NCBI RefSeq assembly: GCF_030463565.1
Contig: NC_134643.1
Coordinates: forward strand, 214,758,583 to 214,822,582
Source of the DNA: Pelecanus crispus
Lineage: Eukaryota > Chordata > Aves > Pelecaniformes > Pelecanidae
Direction of reading: 5' to 3'
Length of the DNA: 64,000 nt
The stretch's first letter is position 1, and each line of letters starts with the position of its first letter. The notes below the pieces were generated by a model, which made no database searches, was not told the DNA's origin, and saw nothing but the letters and a program-made list of their open reading frames with translations. A program made the position numbers and the translations under genes. This document shows, piece by piece, positions 48,501-60,500 of the stretch.

Positions 48501-51500
48501 AATGAAGTTGTGTTCTGCAGTAATAACATAGTGAAAATTACTTTAAAACACTGGCAACAATTATTGCATGTACTCCTGTGTGAAATGTACTAAACTACAA
48601 ATTAAGGGTAGCAACCTGTAGGCAAGACTTCTACTTCAGCTGTTCTTGCACAGTGCTTAAAATGAAAGCTTAGGTCTGCATGGATTTTTCACTTTGCCTG
48701 ATAGTTGAAATTATACATCTAGATTAAACAGCATAACTTGCCACATTTCAGTGTAGCCAGCTTCATTAGGAAAATAGTGATAGTCAATTGCAGCACAGAC
48801 AGCTGAGTGGGTGCTTCTCTATTTGTGTGTAGAAAGCAGGAATGTTACCATCTCTATGAAATTCTTATTTTGTCACTAGAGGGTGCTAAAAGCTATGAAG
48901 TATTTAGTGTAGCACTAGTTTTATTTTGCTCTCTCTTAACTGGTATTATATTTTACCTTTATGGATGTTCTCCTTGCCCCAGAAGCAGGGTTTATAATGT
49001 CCAGTGCTGCGTGCATACTGAATACGTGCACACTTACCTGAAATTAATACATTCGTTTCTTCCTAAAAATTAGTATTAGTTAGTTATTGGCAATAGTGCA
49101 CACTATTGCACACTCACTACCTACTCTGTTCATCCTTTCACTGGTTGGTGGCTGATAGGCTCTCTTAAAAATTGTCATCTTCAGTAAATAGTGGGTGCTC
49201 TATAGGTGCTTGGAATTCTATTTTCTTGGGGTTTTTTGAGAGTAGGAAACTAAGACTACGTTGATTAGAATAAATGAAAACCAAGGTGGGACGCAGCCTT
49301 GGAAAGGGTCTTTGGGAGTAAGGGTCTCCTGAGAAAAGATCACTTAGGTATATTGGTCTTAGGGGTGCAGTCTGTTTAGATTATGCCTTGTTTTCCATGG
49401 CTTTGAAATAAGGTATTAGTGGCAAAGCATTTTATAGCCATTTTCTAGAAATCCCTTTTCCCTTCATATGGGATTTCATATTATTATGTATTACAAACCA
49501 TAATTTAAACCTGATTTTGTAAGTAACCTTATATTAGTCATCCAGCTGACTTCCAGATAACATCTCATGTAGTCTTAATTGTGTAGTCGCTATTAGTCCC
49601 CTACAGGGATAGTTTGTCTGCTGAAATGCAGCTGTCTATAGTAGACAGGGTGGGTAAACCAGGGGCAAGGCAAAGGGAAACTGCAGAGTGAATGCCTGTT
49701 CACTCTTCTGCACATAGTTCTCAAATCTCTTTGTTGTTATACAGACAGATTAACGTGTGTCTGCATCTTCTTGGACATGTCTTAACAGGATGAAGTGGGT
49801 AAAATACAGTAATAGATCCCAAACTTGTGCCATTTTTTTTCCTGATACTTTAGTTATTTTCATTTATTAGAATACCAGTCCAGTTATTTCTGAGACTTTG
49901 TTTGAAGTAAACTCTATTTTTGTTAACAGTTTTCACTCATTGCTTTGGTGTCCAGTATTTAAGTTGGCATGAAAGGAGGACTGCTCCTTTTAACTGCTGT
50001 CTCACCAGAGATGCATTTTAAAAACAAAAGGTGAAAATTTGGGGTTTTTTTCAGATCATCATGCTCTCTGTTAACTTCCATTATGTGGTAATACCAATTT
50101 TCATTGAAATCCTCGAAATCTAATTTTGACAAATACTAGTATTAAGAGGTTCTAACTTCCTTCACACAGATTTCCCTTTAATCTGTGAAGCAAATAGTTT
50201 GTCATCCAAATAAGCAATTGCTGTCAAAGCTTGTTAACTTCTCAAAATGCTTAAATTCCCTTGAATTCTCTAGAAACATTACATAAATACTACAAGTGTT
50301 TTTAAAAACTGATTGAGCACAGGGGTCCTCCTGACTTTTCTCTCACCCTCCACGATTTTAATCTCTCGGGCTGTTTCTAGCAGACATTAAGTTGACCAGG
50401 AAATTTCAGTTTTGAAAGCCATTTCTGTGGAATAATTCTGGGCCTATCTTAAGACTGTACAAATGCTAGGTCTGCTGTCTATGTGAACTATCCCTGGATA
50501 GGTTTAATGGAAACTTGTTTCAGTATTCCAAGCTCAGCATTACAATGCTCTTGATTTTCAATTTTCAAGCACTTCCTAAAAAGGTAAATGGAAATAATTA
50601 AAAACAAACCTCAAACTAGTGAGCAGCTGAATGTACATGTGCAGTTCCAGCAAAGCTATTTTAACATCCAGTCATTTTATACTTATCTGAGAAGAGACTT
50701 AAAGTTTTTGGTTTGTTTTCTTCAAGTTTTATTTCACCAGGTGTTTCTCTATAACTGAATATATTACTTTACCAATGGTCAAAATAGATCTTGGCTCTGT
50801 CCTGTGTTTTAGCCATGTCACAGACTCAAATAAAACATTAGAAAATGAATCGTGATAGATACTAAGCTTTTCACTTAAATGTTAAGGTTCTAACTAAAAC
50901 TAGAGTATCAAATCAGTGATTAAGAAAGAATTTCAAGAAAGAGGCAAAAACAGATGGCAGAGTATTTTCTTCATTAAATGTTTGAGACATGTTAGCTATA
51001 CTTACCCTTGCCAAGAACTAATGATAATGTCCCCTCCCTTGTGGGCAAAATGACAACAAATCTGTGTATAGGCACTGCAGTTGTGATTACTTTGTGCTCT
51101 CATTCTTTGAAGTTTCAATCAGTTATTTGAATTGCTGTATTGCGTTGAGTTAGTAATTTGCATAGGATCAAATCACTGGGGTGGATCTCTGCATTATTAA
51201 GTTTTGTTCCCTGCTGCTAAAGGCACTGCTGTCTTAGTTTGTCATTCAAAAATTAGCATTTAAATATGGTTATGTGATTCCCCTCTCCCCCCCAGCCTTC
51301 AATGAAATGCGGGTATTTTGGGTTTTCTTTCAGCTACTCAACATCTTTAAAGACAGAACAGGATAACTTACTTTAATACAATGGAGTCATTTCAGGAATT
51401 TCAGCACTTTCTGTAAAAGTAATCTTGCTCTGTGCTAAGGGTACGAGCTATACTAAAAAAAAAAAAAAAATAACCATGGTAACAATAATGTTTTTCTTTC

Positions 51501-54296
51501 CTTTGTGGTCAGAAACAAATATGCCAAGGCACTGTTATTCTTACAGCAAGATAAGGAATAATTGTTAAGTAAAGGTTAATATAGTTTTGTCCACTTCCCC
51601 CCCGACTGTGATTTTACATGGTGAGTTCAGTTGTACAGCGGAGGCTTGCTTTGAGATCCAATTCACATAGCAGCATCTCTGTCTGCTTCCTCGGGGTATG
51701 GGACTCCCTGTGCCAGTGCAGTCTTATTCTCCACACCATAATATTCCTGTTCTATTGCCTGTGCTTCAAACACGGTGGTTACAGCATGGTCGACTTCTGA
51801 TTCTCTGCAGACAGTTGGTGCAACACGTTGCCATTGAAAAGCACAATGCTGCTGTCTGTAGTGATGGAATAATCTGTAGCATGGTTTTTTGCTAAAATGG
51901 CTTAGGAAAAGAGTTGTATACCTCATCTCGCTGAAAGGAAAGGCAGGCAAAGAGGCATTATTTTAGAAAAGGTGGAGTGAACAGAGAAATATTATTTTCC
52001 CCCTTAGGCTTTTCTTCTGTTGTGAGTTTGTTGTATCCATAGTGTTTTAGCTTAACAAGCTTTTGTTCCACCACACAAAAGAACAATGTAGGCTTTGGAG
52101 CAACCCAAGCCACTTATTTTGTGAACAGCTGTGCTTGATCGTGCCTCAGAGGTGTGAAGCTCAGACAGCTATGAAGGTTGTGTCTGTTTGATTTGATACA
52201 ACCCATGCTCCATCGCCTGGAGCGTCCCAGCTTTCAGTGGAGGAGTGGGCAATGGAAGATTTATGTGGAAAAGTCTGAAACATAATGAAAACCTCATTTG
52301 GCTGGAGATGAGGGACTCTGCAGCTCTGGCCAAAATGTATAACTTGGCTTAAGTGTAAATGTCAACTTTACACCACTGTGAGTTACACCTAGTATTTCCT
52401 CCATGTCATGTCTCTAAGATACAAAACTTAGCAAATTATCTTTTTTTTTTTTTTTTTTTTAAATCTTGAATACCTTCTTTGGGAGGTTTTAGTGAAGCTA
52501 AATAATGCAAAAAATCTTCAAGACTAGTTCTCAGAATTAGCCTGCTTCCTAAAACTTGTAGCAAATATGTTGAAATGTCATCCAACCTAGAACAGCTTCG
52601 AGCGACTGAATTCCATAAATAAATAACCATGCGCACCAGGTCTTCTTTGTAAAGTGACTAAAACTGGTGATGCCTTACTCAACAGATCTGTTCCCTGTTT
52701 GCTTTCAGACTCTAATCTGTTGGTCTTTAATGACAAAGATAAACTTATGCAGTTTGTTACTACTTCTAGTTGTGCTGCCTCTGCCGGTCTAAAAGGCAGC
52801 AGAGTTCTGTCTGTGAACAGAGCTGAGAAACAGCAAATGGCTGCACAAGTGCCCTGGGGGCTCTGCAGCATCTCTGACAGGCGGTAGGGAAAATCAAGCT
52901 TTGAAAATCAGATTCATGGAAGTTTTCTGTAACTGTTGTCACTATAAAAGAAAGTTTGACAGCTTCCATTAGCATTGTGTTCATTATTTTTTTTTATAAT
53001 TCAGTAGGTGCAAATATAAAATGCAATCATTTGAAATTCCCAATTGCCCCTACCATTTCTTTTGAGTGTAGTGCAATTTTTGCTACCCGTCAGTCCTCCG
53101 GAATTGTAGTTGACTTGGGACAGTGTGGTTTTTTGCTAGCAATTGACAGTTTTAGACAGAATTCAGTTGAGCTTGAAATGCCAAGTTGTTGGGGTCAATG
53201 TACAAATTACATATCCCAGCTTCCATGGTGGTGCAGTGGAGATACAGTCACTAGAGCCTGGAGTGTAGCTGGTCTCCCGTGTGTGTGATTTAGTGTGAGC
53301 AGAAGAGCCATCTTGACTCCTTATTGTAGTCTCTAGATCTCTGCTGAGATGTGAGCTCAGATGCCTACAAACAGATACCTAGACGTAGGTGTCTTAATCT
53401 GGAGCTAAATCCTGCTCTTAGTCTTGCACTGCTGGTTGTAGTGTAACACTTCTTAAAAGTGTTATTTCAATTCTAATTTTTTTTTTTCTCTCAACGCATT
53501 TTGTCACTTAAGTCCGGTAATGCTTTTTTCATTATCAGAAAGCGAACTATGTCAGGCTAATTGAGGCTGAAGGATATTACATGGGTTATGTGAAGTAGAC
53601 AAAAGTTAGGAAGAGAGAGGAGAAGAACTGTAGTGCACCCCCACAAAAAGATGCTGACTGATTCCAGCAGGCTTTTGACCATCAAAAAAACAGTGTGTGG
53701 CGTGCATTGTGGTTCTGTATTTGTCAGTGGTGTGTGGATGCATTGTCATGCATCATAAAAGACAGTATAGGATATTTATGTGTGCCCCTGATAAAGTGGT
53801 GCATGATGCACAGGTGCAGTAACTTTAGATGATGGCCAAGGTTCATGTCTTAGAAATTTGAGGGTGATACTGTGCCATGCTCTGCAGGCCACCTTGAGAA
53901 GAGCTCCCCAGTTGTTCAGCTCTAAAATGGAAAACTGCTGTGTCTGTTTGCATGTATGAAGAACTTGGAAGAAGTTCTCTCTACAGAAGCATTTGTCAGC
54001 AGGGGAGTATTAATTTCTTACAATTCTCTTACTAGTGCTACCTCCTCTTGAGTATAGTCCAGTATGAATTTTTGGTTTGTAGGATTCTTACTTGCTTTTA
54101 AGATTTGTCCCAGACTTCTTGTTTTTTCAAAGTCTCACTTTTAATGGAGTGTCAGAGATTAAATTTAATGAGGCAGAGCCCACCTCATTTTGGACAACAC
54201 AGAGAACACTTCACATGCTTGCATCCTGTTGTAAATTTACCTAATGGGCTTAAACAGAATCTGATCACCTCTCAGGAGGTACCTGAAAATCAATAC

Positions 54297-54328
<32 letters not shown>

Positions 54329-57264
54329 GGCCTGTACCCATATCTTAGATTTTGCTTGTTTTCAAATTAGTGCTTTGCATGCATGTGCTGTACAGTAGTC
54401 TGAGAGCTGCTTGACTTCTGGTGGGAACACGACACAGACTAAAGTAAATTGGATTTCATTGCTGTTGGCTCCTCCACATTACAGGGAAAGAAGACGGTAA
54501 ATCAAAGGCTGGCATACTGTGCAGAAGCAGCTGCATACATTTCTTGTCTGTAATCCACAGAGGAAAGAAATGTATAATTTGAATTTGTATTTCTAATATG
54601 GGGGAAATTGCTCTTCTATATCAAATATTTTTGCTCTCTGTGTTTCCTCATTTGCTGGGGTGGTAATAATAACTGAAGTTGGAATGCAAATGTTGGATTT
54701 AGAGCTATGTTTGAAAATGTGAAACTTTAGTTTATTTGTGTTAATAACTTTTAACTGCTGCAGTTTGTGTTAAAGCTCCATGGATACAGTAGCAAGGGCA
54801 AGTTTTGCCTACGCACATGTTTTAATAGGGGCGTGACAGGGCTGTGCCATGCTTTTAAGCAATGTGCCCTTTTGGGGAGCTTTTCCCATCCCACTGGCAA
54901 TTAATTGCAGCTGGTTCTAAATTTTATTTGTGAGCAGCAGTGTAATGGTAGGTATTTTTTCATAGCTAAAACTTGAGTAGATTTTGAAAGGCAAAGTCTT
55001 TACTAGTGATACTGTATCATCTGGCATTCATGTATATGTTAAGTTGGTATTGTTCTTAAGAGGGTTGGGATGGTTTATAGGAATATTCCACATACCTGAT
55101 CAGTCCAATCCAAAAACATTGTAAATTGTAGATGGTTTTAGTAATACATCACTTAGTATTGATTAAATATTTGAAGCTAGAGAACTCTGGCTATCATCAG
55201 TGTTCAAGTTCAGCACTTAAACCTTGTAAACGCTATCATCAAGAAAAACATTTCCTCTTTTGAGATCCCACAGCAACCCTCAGCCATGAATTTTCTGTGG
55301 TTGGGAAAAAAAAAAACCAACCTTGTGATCTCTTTGTCTTTAGTTTATATCCTTTTTAAAAGCCATAGTTTGAGTCTCCTGCAGTGCTAATGAGACTTCA
55401 GTGCATTTTTTAAGTAGAATGTCTTCAGACCATACTTCAGCATACAGGGAGTGGGAGACCTAGTTAGTCATCCAAATTAAAGATTTTTTTTTTTTTTTTT
55501 TCTTCTGGTACTTTCATCAAAGAGCAGTCCTTGTAATACATTTGAAAGGTTGTGGAAAAATATGTTGATGTCAAATGAATATTACGTATTCGTTTTGAAG
55601 TCTATGAACATTTAAGTCACTAAATACATTAATACAGCTTGGAAGCGTAAGCAGTGAAATCTACTTTGTGTTGCCTCTAGTGCAGTGCTTCACTTAGGCT
55701 TGAGTTACATGCTTTTGACAGTACAAGGAGAAGAAAATTTTTCTTCTTAATATTGGAACTCTTAAATAGTCTTATGACATCCCTTGCTCAGTTTCATCTT
55801 AAATTTCTCAGTATTCTTTTTAACTGGTCCCTAGGGAAGTTGTAGTTGTAAAACCTAAGCAGATTGATGAAAATGATAGAGAAGTTTCAACATGCTGTAA
55901 GATTTCTTCCACCTAATGAATATTGTATGATGTATTCTCTTTTCTCATGAAGATAAAAAAAAATGTTTTAATCTGTGTACAGTTTTTAATACAATAACTA
56001 TGTAAATGGTAAAGCTAGAATCTGACTGAATATTTGGTGGAACATCAGAGGTAAGTAGAGCAGATATGAGTGTTGCTAGATTGACAGTTTATTAGCAATG
56101 TTAAGCTCTTTAGAATTCTCTGCTTCTATCCTTATTCTACTTATATGCCTGTCAAACACTCAGAAAAGTCTGAGCTAGGAATGAAAGCTCTATCTCTGTG
56201 GGTGTTCGCAGCTAAATAATATTTATCTCTACCAACTGGATGAGGAAAATGGCCCAGAAAAGTAATGTATCCATTTCTGGTTCTCAGGAACAAGAGCAAA
56301 AGGCTGAAGAAGAAAGAATTCGGATGGAGAACATTCTGAGTGGTAACCCACTGCTGAACCTTACGGGCCCAGCACAGCCTCAAGCAAACTTCAAAGTGAA
56401 GAGGAGGTACTGTGATATCCATTTCCTTGTTCTCTCTCGTTACTCAGAGTCTGAAAATGTTATCACTACCATTGGTTTTTATTTCCTTCCTCAGATCTTG
56501 TCACAAGCAGTGTAATATTGAATTGGGATACTGATGCATGTAGTGATTGTCTTGTGCATTTCTCTGAACAAATCATCCTGCTACTTTGTGTTTAAAAAAA
56601 AAAAAAAAGAGGGAAAGAGAGATTGAGAATTGTGTTTGTCTGATATTGTTCATAATGATACAAAAAGTAACAGGACCAAAGTTTCTCAAGAAATTTGATG
56701 TTATGCTCCCCTTTAAAATCTACCTTGGGGGTTTTGTTTCTTTGTTTTTTTTAGTGTAACTAGAATTAATAAATAACAGCCTTTTTCTGAATACAGTTCT
56801 TGTTTACAGATATTTCAACTACTGTTGTGTTTATCGAAATTACGGCCATTAGATTAAAGTTTTTTTCTGCTCTGTTCAAATGGTCATTATTTTCTGTAAA
56901 GACAAAATGACCTTTAATCTGCTGATACTCATCTCACTTCTGACTCAAGAGCATGTAGGAGGTGGCTTGGATTAGAAAAATAGATCTTTTTTTTCTTGAA
57001 GGCTAAAATCTAATCCTAATGACTATCTGTTCTTAGTACATTTAAATAGGAGGGCCAAACTTCGTTTATATAGTTTTGTAAATTGCACCTAATTTTCATA
57101 CAAACTTACTGAAGTTAAAAACTTTTGTTTTCAGATGGGATGATGATGTTGTCTTCAAGAACTGTGCCAAGGGGCTAGACGAAACAAAAAAGGACAAAAG
57201 ATTCGTGAATGATACTCTGCGATCAGAATTTCACAAAAAGTTCATGGAAAAATATATCAAGTAG
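42381..57264 (+). CDS. CWC15: CWC15, spliceosome-associated protein (complete, 6 coding exons)
   Basis: The coding sequence is join(42381-42511, 44628-44740, 45673-45761, 46628-46738, 56288-56406, 57135-57264), giving 230 residues against 229 in human. All splice sites are GT/AG and phases join exactly. CWC15/Cwf15 is a component of the Prp19/CDC5L-associated spliceosome and sits in the catalytic core of activated complexes in the nucleus. The N-terminus ([20 protein letters not shown]) is the conserved Cwf15 signature. A basic/acidic charged helix follows at 50-80 ([14 protein letters not shown]), then KKPR at 91-94, an acidic tract at 111-126 ([10 protein letters not shown] then DDDD), and a long Glu/Lys/Arg coiled coil at 130-165. 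The conserved C-terminus runs from [10 protein letters not shown] at 189 to FMEKYIK. The CpG-island promoter fits constitutive expression. Nothing is broken or missing. Confidence 0.98.
42512..44627 (+). other. CWC15: CWC15 intron 2
   Basis: GTTAGT to TTCTAG. It contains TG-rich microsatellite sequence at 44410-44450, GA repeats at 43588-43600 and an unexplained 134-codon open frame at 43375-43779 on the plus strand. Confidence 0.9.
44628..44740 (+). CDS. CWC15: CWC15 coding exon 2 of 6
   Basis: The acceptor is TTCTAG. The first base completes Arg44, and the exon reads [20 protein letters not shown] and onward to Thr-Arg81, with one base left over. The donor is CCAGAG/GTAAAA. Confidence 0.96.
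44741..45672 (+). other. CWC15: CWC15 intron 3
   Basis: GTAAAA to GCCGTAG, with no feature recognised inside. A T-rich pyrimidine tract at 45641-45657 precedes the acceptor. Confidence 0.9.
45673..45761 (+). CDS. CWC15: CWC15 coding exon 3 of 6
   Basis: An 89-base exon encoding [20 protein letters not shown] and on to DPLTD111, ending in phase 0 before GTACGT. The KKPR core is a possible nuclear localisation signal. Confidence 0.96.
45762..46627 (+). other. CWC15: CWC15 intron 4
   Basis: GTACGT to TATTAG. It contains an A-rich run at 46320-46332 and a T22 run at 46501-46522. Confidence 0.9.
46628..46738 (+). CDS. CWC15: CWC15 coding exon 4 of 6
   Basis: A 111-base exon encoding the acidic tract and first half of the coiled coil (residues 112-148). 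It begins [10 protein letters not shown] and ends EEQARK before GTAAAA, in phase 0. The acidic tract differs slightly in length from human, accounting for the one-residue size difference. Confidence 0.96.
46739..56287 (+). other. CWC15: CWC15 intron 5 (9.5 kb)
   Basis: GTAAAA to GTTCTCAG. This intron makes up more than half the gene. It contains homopolymer and simple repeats: an A/C-rich tract at 47903-47970, an AC repeat at 48113-48126, TC at 47410-47424, T20 at 52441-52460, T29 at 54300-54328 and T-rich sequence at 55485-55501. No exon, RNA gene or intact mobile element is recognised inside. Confidence 0.9.
54300..54328. repeat. T29 homopolymer in CWC15 intron 5
   Basis: The longest uninterrupted homopolymer in the window. 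On the minus strand it is an A29 tract, which would fit the tail of a retroposed sequence whose body would lie at higher plus-strand coordinates, but no such body is recognised. Confidence 0.95.
56288..56406 (+). CDS. CWC15: CWC15 coding exon 5 of 6
   Basis: A 119-base exon encoding residues 149-187 plus two bases of Arg188: [20 protein letters not shown] and on to FKVKR. It contains the conserved NPLLNLTGP motif. The donor is GAGGAG/GTACTG. Confidence 0.96.
56407..57134 (+). other. CWC15: CWC15 intron 6
   Basis: GTACTG to GTTTTCAG. It is AT-rich, with an A15 run at 56595-56609; nothing else is seen. Confidence 0.9.
57135..57264 (+). CDS. CWC15: CWC15 coding exon 6 of 6
   Basis: The last coding exon completes Arg188 and encodes [20 protein letters not shown] and on to FMEKYIK, with stop TAG at 57262-57264. 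The tryptophan and acidic cluster followed by FKNC are the most conserved part of the family. Confidence 0.97.
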
Positions 57265-57575
57265 TACAGTTTTACATGTGGTGGTGATGAAGGACTTGGA
57301 AGGTCATGGTTGTTCCCTCCCTCTCCTCCAGAATTCAAGGCCGAATACTTGGTCATGAATTCCCAAATGCTTTCCAAGATCATCAACAGCTTAATTAATA
57401 ACTGCTATGTGTCTGGAGTTTTTATTCCTTCAGTATGTTTTCCTTTTCATTTTTAATTACATCAGTTTGTGTTTCATTAGTGTTTTTCTGTTCACGTGCG
57501 TTTACTTTTACTGGCCTTCTTGTAAATGGTAGAAGAGAGAAGCTGGTTTGCAATAAATACTTCTAATTGTTTCAA
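57265..57575 (+). other. CWC15: CWC15 3' UTR with poly(A) signal
   Basis: A short 3' UTR follows the stop codon. A canonical AATAAA lies at 57552-57557, and T/GT-rich sequence just downstream supports cleavage near 57575. This compact UTR contrasts with the probable long UTR of ENDOD1. Confidence 0.75.
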
Positions 57576-60500
57576 TTGCTTTCCAAAACAACCTGTATTT
57601 GTAATGATGGTGGTTTGTAACTTACACGACCTATATAAATGTCAGTATGTATTATCAAAGATGGGGAATAGCTGAGTATGATAAGCAGTGTAAACTGAGA
57701 AGAGCTATACTTCCTATAGGAAACTGGACTTACTTCCTCTTAGTAGCTAGTTAGAAACTGAGTTAATAGTCTTTAGTCTCTTCTTCAACCAAGTTATGGT
57801 TCGGTGGGGTAGCTCCAAGTTCTTAGCTGCCCTGCTTTCTGGAAAGGCTCTCTTGGCTCAGCACTTGTGCGGTGATACCGTGTAATGTTTGGGGGAGAGG
57901 GAATTGCCCTGTAGAACCGTGGGGGTTTTTCCTCCTTGATAAACCATCGCAGTGCTCAGTCCCTCAGCCACCACCACGTGGCCGCGAGGTTCAGTCTGTG
58001 TGTGCGAGCATTTTTATTAAATGAGTGATCTCCTTAAGATACCATAGTACACTTTGTTTACTTCTTAAATGTCCCTTTTAACCCTTAATAGGACAATATA
58101 AAAACATGAATGACTGAAAAAAAAAAAATCTCAGTTGTGAAGGATTTCACACCCCTGGCTTCTTCTGGCATCTCAGTTGCGTTTGAAATCTTGGTCAATT
58201 GATGCACTGGCTATGAACCTAACATTTGTAAAATGTAGTAGTTACCTCTCTACCTAGATGGCTACAGTAGCAGAATTCAGATGTGTTTATGTAAAATTCT
58301 TGCCCTTTTCCTTGTCTATGTTATGCTTATCTAGTTCATTCTTACAGACACTGTTTTATAGTAATACTGTGATTTTCAAGCTCTTAATTTGAAAATATAT
58401 CTGATTTTCTTTTTAAGAGAGTAAATGTAGAGCACAATGTTTTAGATTTTTGTTGGGCATGACTCCAGTATCCTGCAAGAGCTTTCATTAGCTTTAGTTG
58501 TATTTTCCCCCCTTTCATTAAGCTATGCATAGTATACTAATGCCAGTGGCTAATATCCATATTTACTTGGAAGTGAGATTTTCAGCATGCTTACGGTCAT
58601 GTGCGCTCCTACAGCTACTGGAGGAATATGTGTTTGTGTTACTTCTGCTGCCTGCCTCATTATAGTAATGATTCTTGGGAAGCAGAAAAATGGGTGTAGT
58701 TTGTAATTCTCTCTCTTAAATTAAACCAACTAAAATCTTGGTAGTGTCAGAGTCTGGCATTGGAGAAGCCAGCTGCCGCTTTAGGTCTGACCTAACAACA
58801 TAGTTCTCATGGCAACAACAAAAAATACATCGGTCTCGCAGTATTACAAGATATAATCACTGTGCCAAAGTGAGCGTACAGTTTTATTGGAGAGGGGGAG
58901 ACATAGTTGAAACTCCAGTTCCATGCCTTCATGGAAACCATAATGCCATCGTTTGTGTTCTTGAAGTAATGTAACTCTTTTCTTAGAGAAAATAATACTT
59001 TTAAGAAGTTGGATGGCCAGGGCTGAATGAGGTGGTCTTCAGCTGTGCAGGCAGTTTTTCTCCACACCTGGAGGAACATCCCTTTCTTAAACTTGTGCAT
59101 AATGCATAGTTGTACTCAGTCGTTCTTTCCAGTAGCTCTTTCCCTCCCTGGTTCTGGAGAAAGAGCTGTAGGGGCCATATAGCTCCAGGCTGCAGCTGTA
59201 TTTGAGGTTTTTTGTTGGCATTGTTCAGCTCAACCACAGAATTTGCAGATCCTATCTCTAACTTCCCCCCTCCAAAGCTTTTGAATTTTAGCCTCCTGCA
59301 GTGTAAGCTGACCCACGATCTAGGGACTGAGCAATACACAAACACAATTTGAAAATTAAGGAGTCTGGAGCCTTATCTCTTCATGGGTTTTGCATCATTA
59401 ACTACTGAATTTTCTTCACCAGTACTGGAAAACCATAAAGCAGTCTGTGCTTTTTGTTGGAGAAGAGCTCTGTGCTTTCACTATTGATGCTGTATTGATG
59501 TTTCATTTGGTACTGTGCTGCTTGTAGTCATCTAGGAAAAGACAAGCAGATCATTTGTTTCTGTAAAACTGCAGTATGTCTGTGAGTTCTTAAAAAAAAA
59601 AAAAAAAAACCAACAAAAAAAATCCAAAACCACCAGACTGATGTTCTGTACCTCTGCTCCCAGCGTAATTTTTTCCAAGAACCTCTGTTGAGTATGACAA
59701 ATAACTTTCAACAGAGGCAGTGGAGCTGGCAAGGCAGCTGTTCTCAGGAGGTGAAGTGGAAGAAAGTTAACATTCGGCACTTCAAGGAATGTAATATTTT
59801 ACAGTTCCTAGCATCAGGATTGTTTAATCCTGTGTTTTTGCAAGCAACACCTGAACTCACTGTAACTCGTGGCTTGAAACAAAGCCACTTGCTTTATAAA
59901 CAGTTTCCCCCTTGTTTATGGTTATTTTTGGTGTAGCATTGGAACTGAAAACCAGGATCTGTTTTCCATAGGGACTAATACTTAAACTTCTAAGGGTTTT
60001 TTAAAAAGCCTTGTCTTTCAAAATTTGTCTTGGAATATGTTTTATAATTCTAAAGGGATTAATAGTATGAGGAGTAAAGCTTAATGATAGTCCTGCAGCT
60101 GACAATAATTGTGCTCTGTGTATACAAGGTTCTAAAATGTTTGTCATCTATTTGTCTCCCTCAAGTAGGTGGCTGAATATTAAAGGCTGCATATTGCAAC
60201 CAGCAAAATTATTATCCACATTTTTCATGATTTCATGTAGTCATAGGTATCACGTAGGCATCGTATGAATGCCTGGAAGGAGGTTTTGTTTTTGTTTTTT
60301 TTTTCTTTAAGATTTAAAAAAAAAAACAAACCTTTTTAGTGAGTTCCAGTTCCTCTGTTAGCTTCAGTTTTGTTTGAAATAAAATCCCGGGGCAGAGGTG
60401 ATCTGCTACTTGCACTATTTACCTTTGAGTGCCTCATGGGCAGCCCAGCTGGTGCCTGGTGTGGTGACAGCCTGGTGTCTCCTTTCAGCCCTGCACCTAT

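Noticed and set aside
58807-59345. Minus-strand frames of 97 and 114 codons considered as AMOTL1 exons
   Set aside because: They lack similarity to angiomotin coiled-coil or C-terminal sequence and have no convincing splice sites.
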